Source of the DNA: a virus
Reading direction: 5' to 3' (one strand)
IMG/VR virus record: IMGVR_UViG_3300020159_002453
Coordinates: 1 to 64,000 of that record
Length of the DNA stretch: 64,000 nucleotides
The notes under the pieces were generated by a model. It had not been told where the DNA came from. It saw only the letters and a program-made list of their open reading frames with translations, and searched no databases. Positions 1 to 8,920 of the stretch are shown in pieces. How positions within the stretch are numbered: the first letter of the stretch is position 1; each line of letters begins with the position of its first letter. A program made the translations under genes and the position numbers.

Positions 1-1372
1 CATCAAAATGAGAATTTGTATCTGCAAGAATTGCTCCATTCTTTTTAAGGAAGAATTGAGTTGGACCATTCGCCGTGCTTCGATTCGTTAATTGAACGGA
101 AAATGTGATGCTATAAACACCCTGATTTGTAAATGTTACTCGACTTCCAGAAACCACAGAAACCGCATTACTATCGGTATCGTAGCTATTCAGTGTTACA
201 GCTTGAGGAGTATTAAGAGCTACTGCCGTTTGATTTGTGGTATCCCAGAATGAACCCCAATAACCAATTGCGCCACCTGTGCCGGTTGCACCAGAATAGC
301 CTGATATACCGGAGTAACCAGAAACACCTGTACCAGAGTAGCCTGAAATACCGCTATAACCAGATATACCAGAGTAACCGGAATAACCGGAAGTACTGTC
401 TCCGGAATACCCAGAAGTACCAATACCACTATAACCGGATGTACCTGAATACCCTGATACACCGCTGTATCCACTTACACCAGAGCCACTATAACCCGAA
501 AGACCCGAATAGCCAGAAATACCCGAGTAGCCTGATATACCAGAATAACCGGAAGTACCAATACCACTATAACCGGATGTACCTGAATACCCTGATACAC
601 CGCTATACCCACTTACACCAGAGCCACTATAACCTGAAAGACCGGAATAACCAGAGATGCCCGAGTAACCTGATATACCGGAATAACCAGAAGTGCTGTC
701 ACCAGAATAACCGGAAGTACCAATACCACTATAACCGGATGTACCTGAATAACCGCTCTCTCCACTATAACCACTCACTCCAGAGCCGCTATACCCGCTA
801 ATACCAGAATATCCGGATATACCACTGTAGCCAGATGTGCCACTATAACCTGAATAACTGCTATAACCGCTAATACCTGAAAAACCGGAAGTGCTGTTAC
901 CGGAATAACCAGAAACCCCACTATAACCGCTATATCCACTAGTACCAATACCACTATAACCGCTAATACCAGAATAACCTGATGCTGCAGATGCGCCCGC
1001 TGAACCAGAATAACCTGAGTAACCAGATGTTCCAGAATACCCTGAATAACCACTTGATCCCGCAGCTCCAGAGTAACCAGAAATACCTACACCAGAATAA
1101 CCGGAAATACCTGATCCGGAATAACCAGAAATACCACTATAACCGGAAGTGCTTTGACCTGAATAGCCTGATACACCTTTACCGGAATAACCCGACTTAC
1201 CTGATATGCCTATTTGACCTTGCTCCCCGGAATAACCAGAAATACCGGAGTAACCGGAAGAGCCTGGGTTATCTCCACTGTAACCGGAAAAACCAGATGA
1301 ACCGCTATACCCGCTAGTCTTAGACTGCGAGTTTAAATCTAACATATTTTCGTTTACTTTTAAAATAGCCAT
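1..1372 (-). CDS. Collagen-like tail fibre protein (3' end cut by window edge)
   Basis: The gene starts at the ATG ending at 1372, one base after the previous stop, and runs off the left edge. After about 20 ordinary residues it becomes some 330 residues of Gly-X-Y triplets of the type SGYSGISGYSG, almost without proline. A non-repetitive, beta-rich part follows (GSFWDTTNQTA, SRVTFTNQGVYSI), resembling the C1q/TNF-like heads of phage collagen fibres. It is probably a trimeric host-contact fibre or appendage on the tail, as it follows baseplate genes in the same direction. The repeats produce several spurious reading frames on both strands. The fibre role is an inference from composition and position. 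Confidence 0.8.
   Translation of the reverse strand, partial: MAILKVNENMLDLNSQSKTSGYSGSSGFSGYSGDNPGSSGYSGISGYSGEQGQIGISGKSGYSGKGVSGYSGQSTSGYSGISGYSGSGISGYSGVGISGYSGAAGSSGYSGYSGTSGYSGYSGSAGASAASGYSGISGYSGIGTSGYSGYSGVSGYSGNSTSGFSGISGYSSYSGYSGTSGYSGISGYSGISGYSGSGVSGYSGESGYSGTSGYSGIGTSGYSGDSTSGYSGISGYSGISGYSGLSGYSGSGVSGYSGVSGYSGTSGYSGIGTSGYSGISGYSGISGYSGLSGYSGSGVSGYSGVSGYSGTSGYSGIGTSGYSGDSTSGYSGYSGISGYSGISGYSGTGVSGYSGISGYSGATGTGGAIGYWGSFWDTTNQTAVALNTPQAVTLNSYDTDSNAVSVVSGSRVTFTNQGVYSITFSVQLTNRSTANGPTQFFLKKNGAILADTNSHFD
300..1320. repeat. Tandem repeats encoding Gly-X-Y triplets
   Basis: An 18-base unit (encoding GYSGxS) is repeated throughout, with larger blocks recurring. The block beginning AGTACCAATACC occurs at 416, 554 and 716, so the higher-order period is 138 to 162 bases, both multiples of three. 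The copies differ by point changes. This suggests growth and shrinkage of the fibre by in-frame recombination. Confidence 0.85.
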
Positions 1373-1373
1373 A

Positions 1374-2369
1374 TTAGTAGCGTTTAACAATTACAATTAC
1401 ACCGTTAACTGGAGGTGGCTCACTGAACACGATATTTTGATTGATAGTGCTAATTGTATAGCTATCATTTGGAGTTTGTACCACACCTTCTATAGTTACT
1501 TGATAGTCCCAGGCTGCAGACGAGGTAAGATTGCTTAAAGCATAGGTCGTTGTAGACCCATCTCCAATAAATGTCCAATAAGCTGGTAAAGTGGTTGTCA
1601 TTGAGGTTGAATTAGTTATAGCTACTGCTTCAATTGTACTAGCAATTAAGTATTCTTCAGGAACACTATAACTACTAGCCGAATAAAGTGCATCCGGTAT
1701 ACCAGATGCTATAGCTGTATAAGTACTTACAGCCACCGATGGGTCTCTATCAAAGTAGTTACTGGTGTCGTACACTTCTTCAATTTGAATATTAAAGTCC
1801 TGAGTAATTGTGTTGAGGTACGGTAAGGATTGTAAAATGTCTGGACTCGTTACAATAAAGCTTGTGGTGATTATACCGTCTGGAGTGGTCTTGCGAGTAA
1901 ACGCATTTAACAAGTAAGAATAAAATATTCTTTCTAAAGAAGTGGAAGTACCAGTAAGATTATTCTTTAGCTTACTATAATATATATCATTACGCTTGTT
2001 AGCAAGGTATACGGTAATATCTTTTAACCGGCGGGCATATCCTACAATAACAGATTGTAAGCTAGAGGGATCATCTACGTCTACATTTTCAAAAAGCTGC
2101 TTTTCAGCATTTGTACGAGCAGTAATACCTAAGGTCTTTAAAAAGGTCTTGTAATATTGCTTCACGTAATCAGCTGATACAACATTAGCTACGTTTCTGT
2201 TAATATACCAATTTTTTAAATACGCATTATACTGGTTAAACAAATCGTTAGGAGAGATATTAGTGTTACGGGCTTTCCAGTCTTGGAAGCTATATGGAGC
2301 ATTATAATCCTCCCCGGTATTAGTACCAGTAGGGGTAGAGAGTGTACTGAGTGTGTTAAATACAGCCAT
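1374..2369 (-). CDS. Putative baseplate or tail structural protein (331 aa)
   Basis: I do not recognise this protein. It is 331 residues, with a helix-rich first half (asparagine-, tyrosine- and lysine-rich, with a basic stretch near residue 120) and a Thr/Ser-rich beta-like C-terminal part. No membrane segment or signal peptide is visible. It lies four bases after the stop of the giant baseplate gene and directly before the collagen fibre gene. A role in attaching the fibre, or in the baseplate, fits this position. Its length is close to T4 gp8 (334 aa), but I see no gp8 sequence similarity, so that name is not given. Confidence 0.55.
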   Translation of the reverse strand: MAVFNTLSTLSTPTGTNTGEDYNAPYSFQDWKARNTNISPNDLFNQYNAYLKNWYINRNVANVVSADYVKQYYKTFLKTLGITARTNAEKQLFENVDVDDPSSLQSVIVGYARRLKDITVYLANKRNDIYYSKLKNNLTGTSTSLERIFYSYLLNAFTRKTTPDGIITTSFIVTSPDILQSLPYLNTITQDFNIQIEEVYDTSNYFDRDPSVAVSTYTAIASGIPDALYSASSYSVPEEYLIASTIEAVAITNSTSMTTTLPAYWTFIGDGSTTTYALSNLTSSAAWDYQVTIEGVVQTPNDSYTISTINQNIVFSEPPPVNGVIVIVKRY

Positions 2370-2373
2370 ATTA

Positions 2374-5300
2374 TTATTTAATTAACCCTAATCCTTTGTG
2401 GATGTAGTAATTGTATATAGTTTCGAGAGTACCACCATCTTTAACCCATTCTGCATGGGCTGAAGCGTTTTCAGACAAGGTAGTATACGGATCATCCCAG
2501 TTTATTAAGCCTTCACTTTGGGTGTTATCTACAGTGTCATTATAAACAAAGAATCTATAATAATTTGCGACAGGCGTGTTTAAACCCCAACCAAAAAACG
2601 CACTTAATGGGTATACTGTAATTGGATAAGTAGCGTATTGAATATTAGCAGGGAAAAGGCTTTGTAAATTGCGGGCTGAAATGCTACTGTAAGAAGTAAT
2701 AGCAGGTACCTCTAATAACTCGTAAACTTGAGGAGTAAACACATCGCTAACTACTATTTTTTGACCAGCTGAAACTATGGCTGTTGCTATGTTGTAACCG
2801 CTTAACTGGGCACCAAGATTTACATGTTGGGTATTGTTACTAAAATTACGTGCAAATTGAGAACGCGCACCCCACACTGTACTTTGCTGGGTAGAATAGG
2901 TATCTACAATACGGCTCAATGTAGGTGGTATATCATAGTCAAAATTGTCTAATTCAACCCCTAGAGCTTGAGCTAGAGAGTAAAACTGAGATACATTAGC
3001 CTTAGATATGTCTACGGTGTTAGGTACAAAGTTTGCAATCTTTTCAAATACTACACCACCAAATGTATCTTCAGTGGTAGCGCTTACCCCGGCAACTGCA
3101 GGTAAATAGGTATCAAAAAATACTTCGTTTTGATTGATGGTGGGCTGTAGAGCGTATTCTTTTAACTGCGCACCATAATCAAATGCAGCTCCAAACTTAC
3201 GAGCAAAATAAACACTGTCAAAATCTACTACGTTAAACGAATCACTTGTACCGCTAATTAGCTTTAAGTTAAAAGAAGAGGTAGCCGGAGAAATAGTTAA
3301 AGGATTGAACCCGGTTGTAGTACTTGGTAATAAATCTAACAATATTACCATGAGTGCGGTTGTAGTTGCAGATAGTAATAAAGTACCGGTGGTATAAGGA
3401 GTAAATGTACCGATATAATAACCACCGGTGTTTCTGTTTAAAGAATCGGTCTTATTGATAGTGTATCTTAATATATTTGCAGAAGTCGGGGTGGTGCTAG
3501 TGTTAAATATTGCACTAACACCAGAAACTGATGTGCCTGACACCGCTACAATAGTATATGTATTAGGAGAGTATACTGGGTAGTTTAATAAAATTTTATT
3601 CGAAAGAAACTCACCAGTTCCAGATAAGACTTTACTATTAACAGTGGTTACAAATCTACTTTCAACCCCTGGCCAATAAGTTTCATTAAACGCAACTTCC
3701 CCGTTAAGAGTAACATTAAGATGGTCTGCAGATAGACTTTCCACGTAAAAATAGGAAGAAAGGCTCACTATTGTGTTTGAGTAAGACGGTGCGGTAACAT
3801 CGTATTCATACTCTTGTGGGTTAGGTAAATTAATTGTGTTTAAGTTTACCCAAATAGTAGTAGGTGTTGCAGATACTGTAGCAGCTGTATTATTATATAC
3901 CATTGATGGCATGTCATCAATATAGTATACTTGGAAGCTACCGGAAAGACCTACTAAAGTACCGGTATCAGAAAGTACCCCTGAAGAAAGAATTCTGATC
4001 TCTGTACTACTTACCGGGGTATAGCCAAACTCAGTAATAATAGCGCCGTCATCAAGCGGGGTTGCAGATACAGTGGTAAATCTCCAGCGGGGTCTTAAGT
4101 TTGCTAACTGACTATCCGGTACTTCAGTCCATGGCTGAGATAAAGAGTTATCTGCATAAAAATTAAAGTTAACACTTTCGTTATCCTTAATGGTTGTGTA
4201 GTAGTTTACTGTAAGAGGTATTGGACCACCGGTAACTGTACCAGTTTTACAAGATTGAAAACCATGAAAACATGCACCATTAGATACCTTAGTAGGGGTA
4301 AGGTCCGACCAGTTAGTGTAGTCCCAGGTAAGCTCGTCTTTTACAAAATTTACAGCAGTAACAGTGGTTGAAAACGTTCTTCTATAAGGAGGTACTGTAT
4401 CAGCTGAAAGAGAATTGTAAAGTACTAATTTTACTTCATAAACCCCTGGCCAGTTATAAACATGAGAAGGGGTAAACTCGTTTTCTGTAGATGTATTGTC
4501 CCCCCAATACCATACTATATTGTAAAACTTTGATATAAGAGAATCAGTGATGTATGGAACTCTATCAATACTACATTCTATAGGGGTTGCAAAAGTATAT
4601 ACCCCGGTAACAGGAACATTAACTATAATACCTTTTATATCTTTTGGCATAACCCAATTAGGTTGTCCAATAGGGGTAGAGACCGATACTGACGGGGTTG
4701 GTGGTGGTGGGGTCGTGGATGGTGTTGTAGTTGGAGTCGGGGGTGGTGGGGTCGTGGATGGTGTTGTAGTTGGAGTCGGGGGTGGTGTAGACGTAGACGG
4801 ACTCGGGGTTGGAGTCGGGGGCGGTGTAGACGTAGACGGACTCGGGGTTATTGAAGCTCCAGGAGCCCCAGACGTAGACGGGGTAACTGACGGGGTTGGA
4901 GGTGGGGTAGACGTAGACGGGGTAACTGAAGGGGTTGGAGACGGGGTAAACACCGCGCTAATCGCGCAGTCACCAGCAACAATTATATAAGTGCTTGCAT
5001 TAGTAGATGACGTAACTTCAGATGGAGGTGAGCCATTATCAAAAACCCACTCACTAAATATATACCCAGCCGTGGGTTGAGCTACTAGAGTATATGTACC
5101 AGCAGGCTTACTAATAGGATCTCCTTGGGTATCTGACCCATCAAGGTAAACATCTCCGAAACCGCTACTATAAGCTAGTATGCTATAATATGGTATAGAA
5201 GTAGATGGCGTTACGGAAGGTATAGGGGTAGACGTAGACGGGGTAACTGAAGGGGTTGGAGGTGGGGGGATGTAGGTAAGTACCGCGTAAATAGTTGCGT

Positions 5301-6624
5301 TACCTGCAATAGAATTAAAAGTGCCCGGATTAGCGTATATATCAGGTATATTGCCGGTACTATCTAGCCAATAACTAAAAGTGTAATTAGCATCAGGGGT
5401 TACAGATATAGTTATATTAGTACCAGTAACATAAGTACCGCTTCCTGTAGTAGTACCATGGAGCCCTGGGCTTGTCTGTACACTTAGAGTGTAATTAGGT
5501 AAGCCAGAAGGAGCAGGAGAAACTGAGGGGGAAGGTGGTATAGCTATTAGTACAGCGTATATGGTATGATCATACCCGGGCATGTAAGTTGTCCCTGGGT
5601 TGTTGTATATATTAATAACCCCACCCGAGCTATCTTCCCAGCGTACAAAAGCCCATCCAGACCCTGGAGCCACAGAAATTTGTAAAGCAGTTCCTTCAAA
5701 ATATGAACCAGATCCGCCGGTGGTGCCAGCCCCATTTTGTAATGCAACTGTTAGCGTATAACGAACTGGAGACGGGGCAGGTGTTGGAGACGGTGGGGGT
5801 ACTGGGTTTATATTAACAGTTTGAGTAATGTACCCTGAATTTTGCCCTCTAGTATCTTCAGACCACGCTCTAAAATACACAACCGAATTTGGTGGGTTAT
5901 TTGCGGCAAAGGGATTACTTGAAGTTCCAGTATACCCATCCCCACCACCAGCATAAGCGAATGGTATCCAGGTAGAGTTATCGTAAGAGTAATCTATACT
6001 AACAGCGTCGAGGTAGCCGCCCTCAGATGCACCGGTGGCGGTAATTGTAAAGGTTTCTCCAGATTCAACAGTGCCGGGGGTAGTTGACCAAGAAATAGTA
6101 GGAGCTGCTGCAATATTAACAGTCTGAAAAATAAAAGAGGAACTTAGACCGAACGTATCTGTTGCCCAAGCCCTATAATATACCTGAGCTGTCGAGGGGT
6201 TACTTGCAGAGTCGTCGTTATTAGAATTACTCGTGTTACCGTCTCCTGGTCCCACATACGCAAAAGGAGCCCAGTTAGTATTGTCAAATGACTTATCTAT
6301 ATTAACAGTTGCAAGATGGCCGCCTAGAGAACTACCGACCGCGGCGATATTATAAAATTCTCCAGTATTAACCGTGCCCGGTTCACTTGCCCAAGTTATA
6401 TCCGGCGCGGTTGGGTAGCAAGTATCATCATATATAAAAGTTGTATCCCCGGTGTTAGATATACCATCTACTGGAGCTCCATAAGCATCATTATTACAAA
6501 TACAGCAATAACCAACACTTGTACCGAGAATCAATTCATTCTCGTGTAGGGTACCATCACAATCAGTGTATGTCACATACGCTTGATTATTACTATTAAA
6601 TACTTTGTAGCTTGTGCAGCTCAT
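2374..6624 (-). CDS. Giant multidomain baseplate protein (gp7 position) with Ig-, InlB-like and PKD-type domains
   Basis: This 1416-residue protein follows gp25 and gp6 in the order of T4 gp7. The N-terminus is Cys-rich. Two Ig-like repeats of about 100 residues follow (about 76-275, each with SxDxSxDN and RAWxxDT motifs). Then come three InlB B-repeat-like modules (about 285-360, 370-450, 478-560; pattern YTLxV...G.Y..GT...I.V....W/F..W). A Pro/Ser/Thr linker of PSVTPSTS units spans about 565-655, followed by a PKD-like domain with WYWGD (about 665-745). The last 650 residues look like baseplate wedge sequence. The display-type domains probably face outward. The gp7 assignment rests mainly on gene order. 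Confidence 0.7.
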   Translation of the reverse strand: MSCTSYKVFNSNNQAYVTYTDCDGTLHENELILGTSVGYCCICNNDAYGAPVDGISNTGDTTFIYDDTCYPTAPDITWASEPGTVNTGEFYNIAAVGSSLGGHLATVNIDKSFDNTNWAPFAYVGPGDGNTSNSNNDDSASNPSTAQVYYRAWATDTFGLSSSFIFQTVNIAAAPTISWSTTPGTVESGETFTITATGASEGGYLDAVSIDYSYDNSTWIPFAYAGGGDGYTGTSSNPFAANNPPNSVVYFRAWSEDTRGQNSGYITQTVNINPVPPPSPTPAPSPVRYTLTVALQNGAGTTGGSGSYFEGTALQISVAPGSGWAFVRWEDSSGGVINIYNNPGTTYMPGYDHTIYAVLIAIPPSPSVSPAPSGLPNYTLSVQTSPGLHGTTTGSGTYVTGTNITISVTPDANYTFSYWLDSTGNIPDIYANPGTFNSIAGNATIYAVLTYIPPPPTPSVTPSTSTPIPSVTPSTSIPYYSILAYSSGFGDVYLDGSDTQGDPISKPAGTYTLVAQPTAGYIFSEWVFDNGSPPSEVTSSTNASTYIIVAGDCAISAVFTPSPTPSVTPSTSTPPPTPSVTPSTSGAPGASITPSPSTSTPPPTPTPSPSTSTPPPTPTTTPSTTPPPPTPTTTPSTTPPPPTPSVSVSTPIGQPNWVMPKDIKGIIVNVPVTGVYTFATPIECSIDRVPYITDSLISKFYNIVWYWGDNTSTENEFTPSHVYNWPGVYEVKLVLYNSLSADTVPPYRRTFSTTVTAVNFVKDELTWDYTNWSDLTPTKVSNGACFHGFQSCKTGTVTGGPIPLTVNYYTTIKDNESVNFNFYADNSLSQPWTEVPDSQLANLRPRWRFTTVSATPLDDGAIITEFGYTPVSSTEIRILSSGVLSDTGTLVGLSGSFQVYYIDDMPSMVYNNTAATVSATPTTIWVNLNTINLPNPQEYEYDVTAPSYSNTIVSLSSYFYVESLSADHLNVTLNGEVAFNETYWPGVESRFVTTVNSKVLSGTGEFLSNKILLNYPVYSPNTYTIVAVSGTSVSGVSAIFNTSTTPTSANILRYTINKTDSLNRNTGGYYIGTFTPYTTGTLLLSATTTALMVILLDLLPSTTTGFNPLTISPATSSFNLKLISGTSDSFNVVDFDSVYFARKFGAAFDYGAQLKEYALQPTINQNEVFFDTYLPAVAGVSATTEDTFGGVVFEKIANFVPNTVDISKANVSQFYSLAQALGVELDNFDYDIPPTLSRIVDTYSTQQSTVWGARSQFARNFSNNTQHVNLGAQLSGYNIATAIVSAGQKIVVSDVFTPQVYELLEVPAITSYSSISARNLQSLFPANIQYATYPITVYPLSAFFGWGLNTPVANYYRFFVYNDTVDNTQSEGLINWDDPYTTLSENASAHAEWVKDGGTLETIYNYYIHKGLGLIK
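4670..4970. repeat. Low-complexity repeats encoding a Pro/Ser/Thr linker
   Basis: Near-identical units such as GGGGTCGTGGATGG and GACGTAGACGG recur here. Read on the minus strand they encode PTPTTTPSTTPPP and PSVTPSTS units of the giant baseplate gene. A related copy lies near 5220-5270. The plus-strand reading frame through it is Gly/Val-rich and is only a shadow. Confidence 0.8.
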
Positions 6625-6626
6625 AA

Positions 6627-8453
6627 TTAGAAGTTAACGATAGAGGTATTTTGGGTTACCTCTAATTCTACTGTGACTCTTGTCATTAATTCGTTAATAT
6701 CGTCTAGATAAATAGTTTGAAAAGATTTGACTGTAAAGTTCTTAGTGGTTGAAACTATATCGTTTAACGGGTAAGAAGGGTTGTAAACAATTAAAGAAAC
6801 ACCATTTACAGAGTCTCCTGTATTGGTTGTGGTTACTTGTTTTACTCCGTCTAGAGCTAAGATACTACCGGTAATATCAGTTATACTAACTGAAAAGCCT
6901 AGTGTTATATTGACTGGGTTAAAATATGTTTCGAATATGGATTGTACCCGGTCTTTAATTACGCTTAATGGTATTTTAGAGTCTCTCTGTAGAGTAACTA
7001 CCAAACGAGAATCAGCAATGTCAGCTAAGTTAACAGCATCTTTACCGAGACCCACAGTAACAGCTTTGTATACTGGATCCATGATTACTACTTCTGAAGT
7101 TAGGGTCTTTTTATCGTTAACCGTAGAAATAATTAACTGCTTTTGAGCCGGGGTTAAATAATTTACGTAGTTATTGGTAATAAGTTTTGTAGCTTTAGGT
7201 AGTACATAAACATATACATTATTAAAGTTACACGCATCTGCAAATGCCATTTGGTTATATAACACTCTGTAATCTTGACCTGGGTTAGTTAGACCAATAT
7301 CGTAAAGATACTTTAAATGCTCGGTTACATAAGAGTTGTTGCTTAAAGCTTTAACATCGTTTATAATGTTTGCAAAGTTGTTCTTAATATAAGATTCGTA
7401 ATCGGAAGTGGTTACCACTCTAAACTGAGATTTAAATGATGCTGGCGCATTTTTACGGATATTTGCTACGGTTTCTGCTTCTGTGTAGGTAGTAGAAATG
7501 TTAGAGTTAGCAAATTGTAGGTTTAATATGTTAACATCGTTAAGTAGTGTTAAATCACTACTAATAACATCAGGCTTAATAAGATTAAACTGACCGGTAG
7601 TATAAATTACTGCTGGCTGACCATTAAGCGCACCAGCCCCGACTTGCCCGTCGGTGCCTACTGATTGTAGATAATAAACCGCTACAATATCTCCGACAGC
7701 TAACTGTACACCGTTAATACTATCCCCAAATTTAATTTCGTAATTTTTATTACTGTTTAAACGTATTTCATATGTGGTGGCGGTAGCGTCTTCAAGGTAA
7801 AGAGACTCTGCACGAGACCATTTAACCCACTTGCCGGTAGCAATACTCTTTACATAAACATCTATATTAAAATGGTCAACAATAACATCAGTACCGGGTA
7901 TTAGAAAAACAATTTCATTTGCCTCCCCTCTAGCAGTGTAAAGTGGATACTCTATATAGGTACCTTGATATAAAAGATATTGATTACCGACTGATGTTAG
8001 ACTTTCAGTGCCTGAAACAGTTTTAGTAAAAGTTGCGTCACTGTTAAAGGAATAAGTCGCGTTACCCACTCTAATAAAAGAGTAACGAGGTATAGTGTAA
8101 GTGCCGATGCCGAGATTAGTAGTTGCTGATACAGTAAACGAAAGAGTAGAAGTTTGATTGCCTATAGGGGAGTAATTTACAATGCTTACTATACGGTTCA
8201 TATTCTCATATAACTGAGATTCACTAAACATCGTTTCAGTCGATGTTTGATTCATATAATACATTAAGGTATGAAACGAATACGCAATAATATTGTTAAT
8301 TGCTGTAATGTTTGAACCCTCAAAATTTTGGTCTGTAAACAAGCCACTCTCGTTTAAACGAGTAGTAATAAAATTCTTTAAAGAAAGTGCGTCAAACGCA
8401 ACATATTCATTTGTTGCTATATTAAGGTTAGTGTTGTCTGAAGATGTGTTCAT
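6627..8453 (-). CDS. gp6: Baseplate wedge protein, gp6-like
   Basis: This 608-residue protein is the T4 gp6/baseplate J-type wedge component that forms the inner baseplate ring around the hub. The N-terminal region (about 20-110) has the family look: helices with NITAINNIIAYSFHTLMYY, then NYSPIGNQ. A beta-rich middle and a C-terminal region with repeated DIxx elements follow. T4 gp6 is 660 residues, so the length fits. It lies two bases after gp25 and two before the giant protein, as in the T4 25-6-7 order. The operon reads leftward. The start ATG at 8453 follows the gp25 stop directly. Confidence 0.85.
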   Translation of the reverse strand: MNTSSDNTNLNIATNEYVAFDALSLKNFITTRLNESGLFTDQNFEGSNITAINNIIAYSFHTLMYYMNQTSTETMFSESQLYENMNRIVSIVNYSPIGNQTSTLSFTVSATTNLGIGTYTIPRYSFIRVGNATYSFNSDATFTKTVSGTESLTSVGNQYLLYQGTYIEYPLYTARGEANEIVFLIPGTDVIVDHFNIDVYVKSIATGKWVKWSRAESLYLEDATATTYEIRLNSNKNYEIKFGDSINGVQLAVGDIVAVYYLQSVGTDGQVGAGALNGQPAVIYTTGQFNLIKPDVISSDLTLLNDVNILNLQFANSNISTTYTEAETVANIRKNAPASFKSQFRVVTTSDYESYIKNNFANIINDVKALSNNSYVTEHLKYLYDIGLTNPGQDYRVLYNQMAFADACNFNNVYVYVLPKATKLITNNYVNYLTPAQKQLIISTVNDKKTLTSEVVIMDPVYKAVTVGLGKDAVNLADIADSRLVVTLQRDSKIPLSVIKDRVQSIFETYFNPVNITLGFSVSITDITGSILALDGVKQVTTTNTGDSVNGVSLIVYNPSYPLNDIVSTTKNFTVKSFQTIYLDDINELMTRVTVELEVTQNTSIVNF

Positions 8454-8455
8454 CT

Positions 8456-8896
8456 TTATTTAAGAAGGGTAAATCCTGTTTTAGTTAATGTGCCGGGTAT
8501 ATTTAATTGGGAGTTCAATGAGGGTATCAGGATACTTAATGTAATAGTAAAGGTTTGCAGGTCTGAGTCGACGTTTATATTAATATTCCTAACTGATACT
8601 CTTGGTTCAAAGGTGGAAAGGTTGTTCATTATACTCTGACCTATCATACGCGCAGTTGTATCCGTGGCTGGTAAAAACACATATTGTAGTAAATTTAAGC
8701 CATATTCGGGATTTAATAAATTCTGACCAGGAGACGTATTAAATAGATTTACTATAGAGTTAGCAATTGCACTCTCGTCGAAATCAGTTTTAATATCCCG
8801 CTCAACTGGATTGCTAAAGTCTAAATGCAAATCTACAAAGCTGTGCTTTGTGGTAGACTCGATTTTTTGGAGACCTTTAAAGTTTAAGCTGGGCAT
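8456..8896 (-). CDS. gp25: Baseplate wedge protein gp25 (GPW/gp25 family)
   Basis: This 146-residue protein is the small wedge subunit that binds gp6 and helps trigger sheath assembly. Family features are visible: a conserved N-terminal half with NSIVNLFNTSPGQNLLNPEYG (about 46-66), then LLQYVF and the C-terminal beta strands ENxRVSVRNININVD. T4 gp25 is 132 residues. It is the first gene of the leftward baseplate block, diverging from the rightward gene at 8919. The 22 bases between hold a palindrome. Confidence 0.9.
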   Translation of the reverse strand: MPSLNFKGLQKIESTTKHSFVDLHLDFSNPVERDIKTDFDESAIANSIVNLFNTSPGQNLLNPEYGLNLLQYVFLPATDTTARMIGQSIMNNLSTFEPRVSVRNININVDSDLQTFTITLSILIPSLNSQLNIPGTLTKTGFTLLK

Positions 8897-8900
8897 ATTA

Positions 8901-8920
8901 ATTACTTAGGGATAAGTAAT
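8901..8920 (+). promoter_or_regulatory. Perfect hairpin over the start codon of the gene at 8919
   Basis: ATTACTTA and TAAGTAAT form an 8-bp perfect stem around a GGGA loop, a GNRA-type tetraloop that is also the best Shine-Dalgarno-like sequence. The first two bases of the ATG lie in the 3' arm. The same two arms occur at 44466-44489 before the lysozyme gene. Translational control is an inference. Confidence 0.45.

Noticed and set aside
220-1317. Several reading frames of 80-190 residues on both strands in the repeat region
   Set aside because: They are shadows of the Gly-X-Y repeats. The true frame is the minus-strand one that runs from 1372 past the left edge without a stop.
300-1320. CRISPR-like array of short repeats
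   Set aside because: Repeat units are contiguous, in frame and encode Gly-X-Y triplets; there are no unique spacers of fixed length.
1374-2369. Assignment of the 331-residue protein as T4 gp8
   Set aside because: Length and position fit, but no gp8 motifs could be matched.
4547-4990. Gly/Val-rich plus-strand reading frame
   Set aside because: It is the complement of the Pro/Ser/Thr linker in the giant baseplate gene.
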